From Hippasteria phrygiana (Eukaryota > Echinodermata > Asteroidea > Valvatida > Goniasteridae): a stretch of 64,000 nt of DNA. The notes under the pieces were generated by a model that ran no database searches, was not told the origin of the DNA, and saw nothing but the letters and a program-made list of their open reading frames with translations. Positions 23,536 through 33,373 of the stretch are shown here, one piece after another. The stretch spans positions 315,001-379,000 of the forward strand of contig JAZGUH010000379.1 in assembly GCA_037893225.1 (NCBI GenBank), written 5' to 3'. Position 1 is the first letter of the stretch. Every line of letters begins with the position of its first letter. The position numbers and the translations under genes were made by a program.

Positions 23536-26500
23536 TCACCTTTTGCTTTTCTTCATAGCTTCTCGGAGGAGTCGATCAAACTCCGTCTCCATTGTATTTT
23601 CAATCTGACTGTCGGCAGTGGCCTGGTTATAGCCATACTCCAGTGCCATTTCTTCTTGGCCCATTGAATCTAAATGAAAGAAAGATGGTACAAAAATAGA
23701 ACATCACTTGACATGCTCCAGTGATATCCATCCAGCTAACCGTCTGAAGCTGCATTATGCATTGTCCTATCAGAATGCCGATAGCAGCATACAAAAACAG
23801 GAAAATGTATTAGGGTATACCCAGCCATAGCAAGGTCATTTTTATTGGGGGGGGGGGGTAAGATGTGAAAACAGGGGGCCACTATATTTACCAGTGAGGG
23901 CACACTAGGGCCAGCAGCACGAAGGAAATTATTTTAATGTTGGGGCGATTGTGTACTTACGGGCCCTGTTCCTATAAGAGAATAAAATCCACTTTGAAGT
24001 TATTGGACTTACCAAACTAGCTTGCGACATTAAAAACCAACAGGTATGTCGTAGACGGAGGGCATGGTTTTGATTTTTTGTGGGAAATTTTAGGGTACCA
24101 AAAAAACAAAACAAAAAACAAAAAGGGCACTCTGAAAAAATGGGGGGGGGGGGGGGGTAAATACCCCTCACACCCCCCTCCCCCCGACGACTAAGGCCAG
24201 CAAGATATGGGACCAAGGGGTACCCCCTCTTTTCCCTATACCCCATACACACTCCAGACTATTGTTACCATAATCGACTGAATATTCGGCACAGCCCTAA
24301 AATGAATCATTTGCTCGATTAAAGGGACACACTGCTTTGGAGGCTACAAAAAGCATCGTCCTGAAGTTGCTAAGGTTGGAAAGATCATTCAAAAGTAGAA
24401 TGTAATATACGGGACCATCCCTTGAAATTCACCCATTTTTGCACAAGCCTTTGTCACAGCTTAAGACTACTCACCTAAGTCCTCGTAATTTGATTTGCAG
24501 AATTGTCTGCGTCCCCCGAAGCAAACATCGTATTCTGGTTCCTCCGTGTCCCTATCTGCCCCTTCAGATCAGAAAAAACAACATACTATTAAATATAAAG
24601 ATTCTTAAGTTACTGAAGAATGTGTCAAGCCTCTTTTTTTTTTTAAGAATGACTGTCTGCAGATCAAATTTCTTTCTGACAACAAAAACGTCAAGTTCCT
24701 AAAGCCTAACTAGATCCAACAAAGAACTTGTTTACTGATTCAGGTTTTGCACAGAAATACAAAAGTAATCTTTGAAACAGTTTCTATGGTGACATGATAA
24801 ATTTCATAACTTACCCTCCACAGCTGCGAAGGCGTCACACTTATACAGGAAAGTCACAAAGGCATAGTTGTCTCTAAAAAAGAAACAAAAGTTAATGCAA
24901 TGAATATCTAAAGTAACCTAATACATGTAGCAACAGAAACATTTTAAACATAGCAACAAAAATTACTCCAGACAACCACAAATTCAGAGAAAATGTTAAT
25001 CTTAACCACAAAATGTAACCCACATAAGCAACAGATTTTGTGAAACTACTAAATCATGAAAGAGAATCACTTTAACTTTGTTTCCAATGAGCTAGCGTTG
25101 CTAGACACTTTCACAAACTAACACTGTCAACTCACCCAACATCTCGGAAATGTAGCGTAATCCGCTCTATTTCTCCGTACTTCTCAAACCTCTTCCTAAG
25201 TGTCTTCCGTGTAGTCCCATTTAGTATACGTCCAATGTAAACGACTCGGCGGTCAGACTAAAATCGGAAAAACAAAACCAATTTAGGGAATTGTTAGAAC
25301 ATTGCAGGTCCATTTATAAAGTAAAGCAGACATGGTACCACGACTGCTTAGGACAAAGAAAAATACAATGCTGGCAAGGAAAATTATTCAAACACCAAAC
25401 ATTTAAACTGATGTCAGAAGATGGCCGTTTTTATCAGTACGATGTAAATCAAATCAGTTTTAGAGTGAACCAAAAAATTTGACATAAGCGGGACTTGACC
25501 ATGCAACTTTTGTAATGTATTTTGCATTCTGTTAGTCTCTCTTTCGCTGCAAGGTTAACCCTAACAGTCCTGAATCCTCCAATCTTAATATGATTTTCCA
25601 CACACCCTAGGGAGTTAGGGTTAAAGCATCAACAACACAACTGACACACACACACACACAGTCATGTAAACGGGTGCAATCGTGGACCTCCCATTGTTCC
25701 TCTTTTGTTTATACTCTAACTTTTTCGGAAGGCCTCCCATTGGTTTTGTACACGATTTTCAATCGTGGACCTCGACACAATCGCGGACCCTATTGTCCTC
25801 TTTGTTAAAGGTCCACGGTCTGAATAGCTATACAAACGCACCCATGTTTGTAAACACCTTCAATCATGGACCTCCTATTGTCCCTCTTTTGTTGGTACTT
25901 AACTTTTTCGGAAGGCCTCCCATATGTTTTGTACATGATTTTCAATCGTGGACCCTATTGTCCTCTTTGTTAAAGGTCCACGGTTTGAATAGCTATACAA
26001 ACTCACACCTTCCCCCTGTCTGACCGCTACCTCCATCCCCCAACCTAGCTAGCTTTTCTTACCCATTGTTCCTGTTGCTCTTTTAACTGCTTTCTTCGCA
26101 TCTCCTCGATTCGTTCTGCGCTGACACTCCGCATACGTCTCCTGCTTCTAGATCGACTGGAGAAGGCACACAAGAAATCAAAAGAATCATTAGATTTGTG
26201 GTAATCAAGCTTACACAATTGACCTGCATATCCGAAATACACTGAAAGCACATCCGCACAACCCGCAGAGTTGTAATCAAGTCAATCACAAGCCAGATCA
26301 AAAAGGCAAATCACAAGTCAATCACAAGTCAGCTCACAAGCTACATGGAATGAACAATGATGACAAAGGAATGCTTTTGTTATATACATTGTAGTGTGTT
26401 TGTATAGCTTGTTACATGGCTTGAGACCAGAATTGTGAAGGACTTGTGATTGACTTGATTACAACTCTGCAAACCAGGGACATCCTGGGTGCAGCATGTG

Positions 26501-29500
26501 ATATAACCCAGGATATTCTGGGCATTGGATGGAAAGCTTTCACTCAAGGAATGCCCAAGCCATGAACCTGATCCCCACAGTGCCCCAGATGGGATGTGAA
26601 CCGGGTACATCTGAAATAACAGGCAGGCAAAATATCACCAAACCAACCTGACTGCAGTTGGAGAAACCAGTATCATTATGTTTTAGACACTGCATACACT
26701 GTACCAATTACAAATACTTGGATACATTTGGTAGTTTCAGAATAAATTGCCATGACAAAATTTGTCTGAAAAGGAAATGCATTTGAGCAATTTGTGGTCA
26801 TGTGGACAGTGTGCATGAGTAGCCAGGGGTAAAGTGGATGCTACCCAACCCAGCTTGAGAGACAAGATCTGTTGGTGTTTCAGGAAACATTCTCAATAAT
26901 GCAAACATTCCATTCAAACATTGCTTAACCCTACCCTTCCCAAATCCTCCCAAACCCTCTTTGCCAAATGTAAGAATTTGGATGAATTTGGAGGATTGAG
27001 GGTCTTTGGAAGTTGAAGCATCGGAGGATTTTGCAGGATTGAGGGCAATGGTCCCCAGTAAACATTGGAAGATTTTGGAATTGGAGGATATTGGAGGATT
27101 CAGGTTACATATGTAGCAAAAATGATGAATGAGTTGGGGTCGATCCGAATCATGTTCTGGCAAGTCTTACCTGTGTCTATGTCTATCTCTGTGGCTACGG
27201 CTTCTTCTATGTCGTCTGTCTGATTCACGAGAGTGTGACCTCATGGACTTATACGATCCCGATCTAGACCTTCTTGACCTTGAACGCGACCTTGATCGTG
27301 ACCTTGACCTCATTCGCCAATGTCTGGATCGGGAGTGGGACCTTGATCTGGATCTTGATGAGGATGATGAGGAGTAGGTCGAATATCTACGGCGACGTCT
27401 GAGCGAACATGACCTGGAGCGGGATCGTGATCGTGACTGTGACCGTGATGAGAAGGATGACATGGAGGTGTTGGAAATTTTTGAATCTCTTCGTGGCCTC
27501 CTCCTGGTGTAAGATGAGCGAGACAAGGACGATGAATGGGAGCGGCTCCCAACTGAAGATCCAGAACTTGATCTTGATCGGGATGACTGGGAAGACAGTG
27601 AGCGACAACGTCGAGAATGACCATTGGACATCCCATCATGTTCGGCAGAACTGTGTGTGCAATCTTGGGGTTGTGTGTCATTCTCATTTTCACCTCTATC
27701 TTGGGCATCTGGTTGCTTCTCCTCAAGTTTTTTGCTATTTTGCTCACCTGCTTCCACACTCTCAACAGTTTCATCCCTTCCTCCCTCACTGATGCTTGTT
27801 TTGGCCTTGCGGTAATTTCTCCGTTTTTCTATTCCATGGGGTCGTGACTTGTGTCCATGGTGATGGTGCTCCTTCCTGGGTACCAAGGTGTCCTTCGTTT
27901 TCTCCAACTCCTTTTCTTTTAGTCTTGTCATTTCTTCTTCCTCTTTCCTCTTGGCTTCTTTCTCTTCAACCTTGCTGATTTCCTGGTACATGTGCTTCCC
28001 AAGAAAGTAATCGGGTATTTTGTCAAAGAATGTGGGCTTCTCATCCCTGAGACTGGCTTTCTCATCTACTAATTCATCTGTTACAGTTTCTGTCTTCTTT
28101 TCCACTGACTTTTCTCCAGTCTGGCTACTCTTAAGAGGTAAAACTTCAGGCATTGGGTGGATGTAATCAGGTAGTTTATTCATCAGGTTCACTGGGTCTC
28201 CTGCTTCTTTGCTTGACTTGTGAGAGTTCTTCCCTCCTGAAACACCTCCCATTTTCTTTCCTTTTTTCCTAATTTTGTACTTCTGTTTGTAGACCGCTTT
28301 CCTCTCCTCAATGGACAGTCGACCCGAGTCAATGAGTGGGCTTGATGAACCTGAATTGATTTGGTTTGAGACTTGTTCATTGCTGCAGTAATCATGGTCC
28401 ATGACGAGGTAATCAAAGCCTTGGTCAGCACTACAGATGACCGATAAACCCTGGTGCTGGACAGCTATGGGACTAGAGGCTCGACTCCCTGGTAAACTGA
28501 CACATTCACGCTCAGATGTCAACAATGCTGCATCCTTAGCTCGAAATCGCTTAGTAGGCATGGATAGGGGTTCTAGGAGAATGGTAGACTTCCGTTTGAC
28601 TGGAGTAATCTTCTTAATCAGGTTCCCAGGATCTGATCAAATGAACATCAAATAACACTAAATAGTGAAAAAAATATTCAAGGTGGAAGAAATCTAACAA
28701 GAACCGAGATAAAGCTGATCAGGTCAGACTGAATGGCATCGAGAAAACAGTTTGTAAGACATCAAAATCATGTCATAACCAGAAAAATATGAGGTTTTAA
28801 AGGGTGATAAAAATTCAATGTTCAGTTTACAGTAATGGTCAACACTGATCAATAGTATTTATAAGAAATATTACAATGTAAATTATGAAATAGACTTGCC
28901 CTGCACTTGCTGGTTTCCAGACTGGGATTTACTTTTTGAATTTTTCCTGAAAAAGAAAGAATTTCAGAGATATATATGTATGCATATAAGAAATATTTCA
29001 AGTGTTCTGATTAAATTTCTTTACAAGGAGTGGTTTATTTTACCAATTAAAAAAGCACCCTAAAATAGTGTGCTAGTGAAACTTCAGATGGGCTAGTGAA
29101 ATATACTGTCAAAAAGGTAGCACTTTACCTGAAACATGAACTACATGATTGCTCTAAGGCAACCAACATGTGGTAGCAATGTTTACATCTAGCGTCATCT
29201 GGTCACACAGGTAAAAAGGGTCTTTATCCTAAGAATAACATGCCTATATCTAATACCCTAAGTTGACCTGCACTCCATGGACAACCTACCTATATCTTAT
29301 GGATAATCTACCTATACTCATAGAGCAGTATCAAACAGCGCTAACTCTTCATTACCATACACAATCTACTTTGAAGCAGTCAAGAATAATTTGTATTATC
29401 TAAAAATGTCATTGCGTAGCCATTCTGCATGCATTTCTAGAGCACTCACTTGAAAAAGCATCCATTACTTTATTTGTGTACTTCGGTTATGAATGTCCAT

Positions 29501-31429
29501 TTAGTTGGTGTGTTCATTTTCCTCAGGGCTGTCCATTGTTGAGATACACCATGTGGTGATCTTTAAACCCTTGCGTACGGAAGACGCCAAATGGCGCAAA
29601 AAAAACAGTGGCACCAGGCCGGATGACGCCATTTGCCGCTATTTGTGCAGTTTCAATCCATTGTTGGATTATTGTTTATGTTACGCTTGACTGCACAAGC
29701 ACATTGTGGCCATTTTGCTTGACTGCAAAGGCCGGCCCGAAACCCCGGCGCCTCCTTTAAATAACAGTACTCAAGGGGTTAAGCCTAACTCACTAGGGTT
29801 CATGCAAAATCATATTAAAATTGGAGGATTTGGGACTGTTAGGGTTAATGCTTGAAAAGCAGCTCAAACACACATGCAAACTAGCCGTACTAAAGCCTTA
29901 CTAAATTTCAAAATTTCCATAGGTTTGTGTACAAACATGGATGCTGGGTAGCAGGCTTCACTCCGCATAGCAAGTTAGCACTCCAGTAATTTAACCCTAA
30001 CCATCCCTAACCTGCCAAAATCAAACACCCCATTTGTGTTGAATTTTGTGTGATTGGGTACTGTAGAGCCTTGGCACCATCACTTTGCATGGGACTTGAT
30101 GCCCTGATTTTGTCTAAGTACAAAGAATGTGCCATTGGTTTACTACACAGTGTTGGAGTTTGTGTGGTTAGGGAAGGATTCTAGTAAAAAGCCTTGGGCT
30201 GTTAGGGTTAATACATGGATAGCTCTATGCCAATAGAGTACCGAAGTGAGACGTCATTTGCCATTGTTCTGGTTCGTGCGCTAATGTCTTTACACACGTA
30301 AATTGTACGAGTGAACCAGAAATACGTCATCACTTCGGTACTCTATACCCAATAGTTACCCCACGTACCTATTCCCCATGGAGTCTGTCATCATCATGGC
30401 TGCCTCCGTCTGCTCAAACTGCTGTAGTAAACTACTCAAATCACTGGCTTCAATACCTAGAAAGAGAGGTAATAATCTACTTGTAAATATCACAGATTAA
30501 TAGGTGGACAGCTACATTTACATATGTACACGATGCAGATCTCTAAAATACCACTATATCCAATAGTTGGTTATTTCTGTTGGATTTTGTAAACTGTGCA
30601 GTGAAAACAAGACTTTCTGTTCTACACTAACTGTTAGATTCTATTATATTCAGCACACTTGGCTGTCGGTGTATTTTGTTGGATTCAGCAGGGTTCTTAC
30701 AGAAAACCCAAATGGGGTTTTGGTTGCTGTCTGGATTCCTAACCACGATCTGGAAAATAAGCAAGAGTACATCACTCTAAGCAAGACTACATCACTTTTG
30801 AAGTGATGGCGCTTTCAATAGACAAATTCAAGCAAAAAGCATGCATGTCAACACACGAGATTTGATTTTAAAAATTGAAACAATTTGAATAAAAGACCTT
30901 TCGGGAAATAGGGGGAGGGGCAGGCACAGTCCCCCAGCATTACCCCTCCCCATCATTGTTCCACAAGCAATGTTTCTGCTGTTAACTCAGTACATCAATA
31001 AAATCATGTTTCAAAAGTCCTCATTCACGTATAATCATTTGGAGTTGATTCGCAGCTAGGGATGAATTTGGAATATGTTTGCAAGATGGAAGTGCATTTA
31101 AAGCAGTGCATTTAAAGTTATAAACCAGAACTGTAATGTAATTTAATCCCTTTACCAATATCCAATGTGTCCTCGGCACATTTCTCTCCCTCCATGAGCA
31201 AGAAGTTCTCCCTGCTCTCTTCCGCCTCATTGTATCCCGACAGATGCTCAATGGTTAGATTTCCTAGATCTCCCATATCCATTGCCTTCCCTATCGGTGC
31301 ACGAGTCGGCTCATCCATCAAAGCTAGGTGCTGTTCTAGCTCATACTCCCTCTGTTGGTGACTGGGCTCACGGGGAGGGAATAATATTTGGTACTGCAGC
31401 GACGACAAATATTCTGGATCTTCATCCAT
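23536..31429 (-). CDS. PPARGC1: PGC-1 family transcriptional coactivator, nine coding exons, 788 aa
   Basis: Exons are 31429-31156, 30456-30369, 28946-28900, 28632-27171, 26156-26063, 25257-25136, 24873-24815, 24561-24475 and 23669-23536. Phases all agree and the total is 2367 nt. The third exon uses a GC donor (AGG/GCAAGT). Features in order: nuclear-receptor box LSSLL (98-102); DHDY (about 215-218), the HCF-1 binding tetrapeptide of PGC-1 proteins; a charged middle; a long RS domain (about 475-624); an RRM from about 657, with RNP2 VVYIGRI and RNP1 DNYAFVTF. The C-terminal signature YDVCFGGRRQFCKSNYEDL and the ending FDRLLREAMKKSKR match vertebrate PGC-1. The protein coactivates nuclear receptors and NRF-type factors in the nucleus to drive mitochondrial genes. 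An acceptor at 31445 just before the ATG implies an upstream 5' untranslated exon that I did not find. Confidence 0.95.
23945..24150 (+). repeat. Truncated copy of dispersed repeat (family at 31857-32395), empty TTAA site
   Basis: It shares CCTATAAGAGAA, ACTTACCAAACTAGCTTGCG, AAACCAACAGGTATG and GGTTTTGATTTTTT with 31857-32395. At 24030-24033 it has an uninterrupted TTAA where the other copy carries an insertion. Confidence 0.85.
24318..24430 (+). repeat. Diverged copy of a TTAAAGGGACAC repeat
   Basis: It starts TTAAAGGGACACACTGCTTT in PGC-1 intron 7. From memory, similar sequences are common in echinoderm genomic DNA. The right boundary is uncertain. Confidence 0.4.
25676..26001 (+). repeat. 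Two tandem copies of a dispersed repeat
   Basis: The units 25676-25840 and 25862-26001 share CCTCTTTTGTT, AACTTTTTCGGAAGGCCTCC, TTTTGTACA-GATTTTCAATC and GTTAAAGGTCCACGGT-TGAA in the same order, so one duplicated next to the other. They lie in PGC-1 intron 5. A minus-strand relative is at 2337-2500. Confidence 0.8.
26265..26470. mobile_element. Foldback element, GCAGAGTTGTAATCAAGTC termini
   Basis: The left end GCAGAGTTGTAATCAAGTCA and right end TGACTTGATTACAACTCTGC are perfect inverses. Internal ATCACAAGTC units repeat, and the centre holds GACAAAGGAATGC. Relatives are at 36975-37187 and 38395-38621. Confidence 0.85.
26510..26640 (-). repeat. tRNA-derived SINE fragment
   Basis: The minus strand carries a B-box-like CCGGTTCACATCCC preceded by GGTTGGTTTGGTGATATTTTG. 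Cloverleaf pairing is poor. The fragment lies in PGC-1 intron 4. Confidence 0.45.
28388..28399 (-). other. HCF-1 binding motif codons (DHDY) in PGC-1
   Basis: GACCATGATTAC encodes Asp-His-Asp-Tyr within the large RS exon. It fits the known (D/E)-H-x-Y host-cell-factor docking motif that I recall from vertebrate PGC-1 and PRC proteins. Confidence 0.8.
29563..29782. mobile_element. TTAA-flanked MITE, CCCTTGAGTACGG family
   Basis: The left end is TTAAACCCTTGCGTACGG and the right end is GTACTCAAGGGGTTAA, flanked by TTAA or a close variant. Internally, CACCAGGCCGG and TTTCAATCCATTGTTGGATT are shared with 36209-36429 and 37706-37923. The pattern (TTAA target, CCCTT termini) fits piggyBac-like non-autonomous elements. 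Confidence 0.75.
29991..30211. mobile_element. TTAA-flanked 221-bp element, copy 1
   Basis: The ends are TTAACCCTAACC and GTTAGGGTTAA, so the terminal repeats CCCTAAC/GTTAGGG sit inside a TTAA duplication. It lies in PGC-1 intron 2. The copy at 56881-57101 has the same length and differs at a single base (TGTCTAAG against TGTCCAAG). A diverged relative lies at 48866-49096. Confidence 0.9.
30231..30347. mobile_element. Short foldback MITE
   Basis: The arms ATAGAGTACCGAAGTGA and TCACTTCGGTACTCTAT are perfect inverses, with further pairing between TGGTTCG and GTGAACCA. It lies in PGC-1 intron 2, 20 bp from the 221-bp element. Confidence 0.85.
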
Positions 31430-31856
31430 GGTTTGTTCTTTCCTCTGTAAATGAATTGTGAAAACACTGCATTAACAACTGCACAAAATGCATTCAGATC
31501 GCTGCTATGACGTGATGTGATCACGTGATGCACAATTCACAACATGTGCTTGCGCTAACGGGTGCCCCTCGGAATTGAACCAAACATTTCATTTTTTATC
31601 CAGATCTTAAGTACCGCCAACTTAATCCTCAAACTCTACTTGTATCTTGGGTGGCCATTTTAAGGGTGAAATCGGATGTTTTGTTGAATCTTCAGGCTTT
31701 CTTAGTTAACTTAAATGTAGGACGATGGCAGCCATCTGCCTTTGACCCTATTAATAATATCAACAGGTCATGTACTAATGAGTAATGTTATAAAAGGCAA
31801 TAAGTAATATTTACTCCAAGTTACTCGGACTACAACTACTGCAGACGATTGTTTAC

Positions 31857-32395
31857 AGGCTCTGTTACTATAAGAGAACAAAACCCACTTTTAAGTTATT
31901 GCACTTACCAAACTAGCTTGCGACATTAACCCTCCCTCTCTCAGAGCCAAAATGGAGCCAACTACCGTATATATATCAATTCAAACCTATCAAGTGACAG
32001 GTTGAAACACACACAAGCTGTGACAGTTGGTGGGTAGATTTTTTGATAGGCTGTGATAGTTTAAGGGTTAAAAACCAACAGGTATGTTGTAGATAGAGGG
32101 CAGGGTTTTGATTTTTTAGTGGGGAAAATTAAAAACCTACCTAAATTTTGGGAGATGAATAAACGCAACACAAAAATAAAGATGGCGATGCACGCGACAC
32201 ACAGTGAACATGCAAAACTGCACTGATTTGCAAGACACCAACTGTAAAACGCATAATGTTAGGACAATCACATTTTCTACCGTAAGAAACTGTTCAAAAT
32301 TACAAAAAACGATATCATTAGAATGGAGAGAAGTATACTGCAGGTTGATAAAGTCATTTTGGATTGATAAAAACACCCTTGACTAGAATTGGACC
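31857..32395 (+). repeat. Long copy of dispersed repeat carrying a nested insertion
   Basis: It starts GGCTCTGTTACTATAAGAGA and runs to about AAGTCATTTTGGATTG. A minus-strand copy lies at 52735-53065 (shared TACCGTAAGAAACTGTTC-like block, AAAGATGGC, AAAACTGCACTG-like block) and a truncated one at 23945-24150. The region lies upstream of the PGC-1 ATG. Confidence 0.75.
31930..32067. mobile_element. 138-bp element inserted precisely at TTAA
   Basis: TTAA occurs on both sides (31926-31929 and 32068-32071). Left of it the host repeat reads GCTTGCGACA and right of it AAACCAACAGG; at 24021-24044 the same host sequence is continuous through a single TTAA. The insert begins CCCTCCC and ends AAGGG, and its termini match only weakly. 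Confidence 0.88.
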
Positions 32396-32679
32396 AAATC
32401 TAAAGAGTAAAGAGGGGGCGCGGCGCCGATACACAATCGCCTACGCTCATTCCTTCATCATATATTTACTACCAAATGACCTTGCCTAAAGTGGGTACAA
32501 TATACATTTATTATTTAAATTCACTGTTGTGACACTAATATCATTACAACAACAGGGTACTACTATTAACTTACATATTTTCAGCGAAAACACGCAGATT
32601 GTCGGGTCAGGTCGGACCGGCCGCGTGGCGGACCCAACATGTGTTGGGACTACATGTGCACATTGTACATCTGCTTGAC

Positions 32680-33373
32680 TAGTCTTGGTTCAAGACGTTG
32701 GTAGGTATATATGCGATAACCGGCCGCCGCGAGAGGGCGTTATCACGACAAACTATTAATAGCCACGAACTGGCGCATGGCGGTTCGTGGCTACATAGAG
32801 CAAGTTCGATCAAGGACTATAGTTAACCAAAGTTCGACTAACCCTGATCGAACGCACGCTAGTCGACGATGGTTGGAATAGTCTAGTCAACGATTCGCGA
32901 CCAGCCTACCGAGGTTGGTCGCATCGCTGGTTACCAATGGCCGTTTTAATAGCACAGTGCAGAGAGGACCAGTTATCAGAAAAATGGCGAAAAAACGTAA
33001 ATATTCAGCAGCAGTGAACGATCGTTTTTTGTTACTTTGTCTTTCTTTTAACATGTTAAAATAATGCACACGTTACCACTTGTGACATTGTTGATATACT
33101 GAGCAAATATCGTCCGTGTCGCTTTCATCTATGAACTCGTCAAAAACGTAAAAAGAACTGGCCACCGCCATTTTCTCATGGTCGCGTTGACATGACAATA
33201 GTTCGACTAGAGTCGTTCGCACTTCAACTTCAGTGCTCATGCGCTACGTACGTCACGAACCAACCACTAGCTAGTGGTCCCTGATCGAACTTGCTCATAG
33301 TTTGTCGTGATAACGCCCTCTCGCGGCGGCCGGTTATCGCGTATATACGTAACAACGTCTTGAACCAAGACTA
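32680..33373. mobile_element. Mutator-like non-autonomous element with 9-bp target duplication
   Basis: The direct repeat CTGCTTGAC flanks it exactly (32671-32679 and 33374-33382). The terminal inverted repeats start TAGTCTTGGTTCAAGACGTT and extend about 77 bp through GATAACCGGCCGCCGCGAGA to TCACGACAAACTAT. The left arm additionally carries a small hairpin (TAGCCACGAAC..GTTCGTGGCTA). There is no transposase frame. A 9-bp duplication with long TIRs is typical of the Mutator superfamily. Confidence 0.85.

Noticed and set aside
27310..27792. Alternative frames opposite or within the RS exon
   Set aside because: Shadows of the Arg/Ser codon repeats of PGC-1, whose frame is fixed by the flanking exons.
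29991..30211. Interstitial telomere sequence (CCCTAA/TTAGGG)
   Set aside because: Only single units occur, and always at the two ends of a mobile element; they are its inverted termini.
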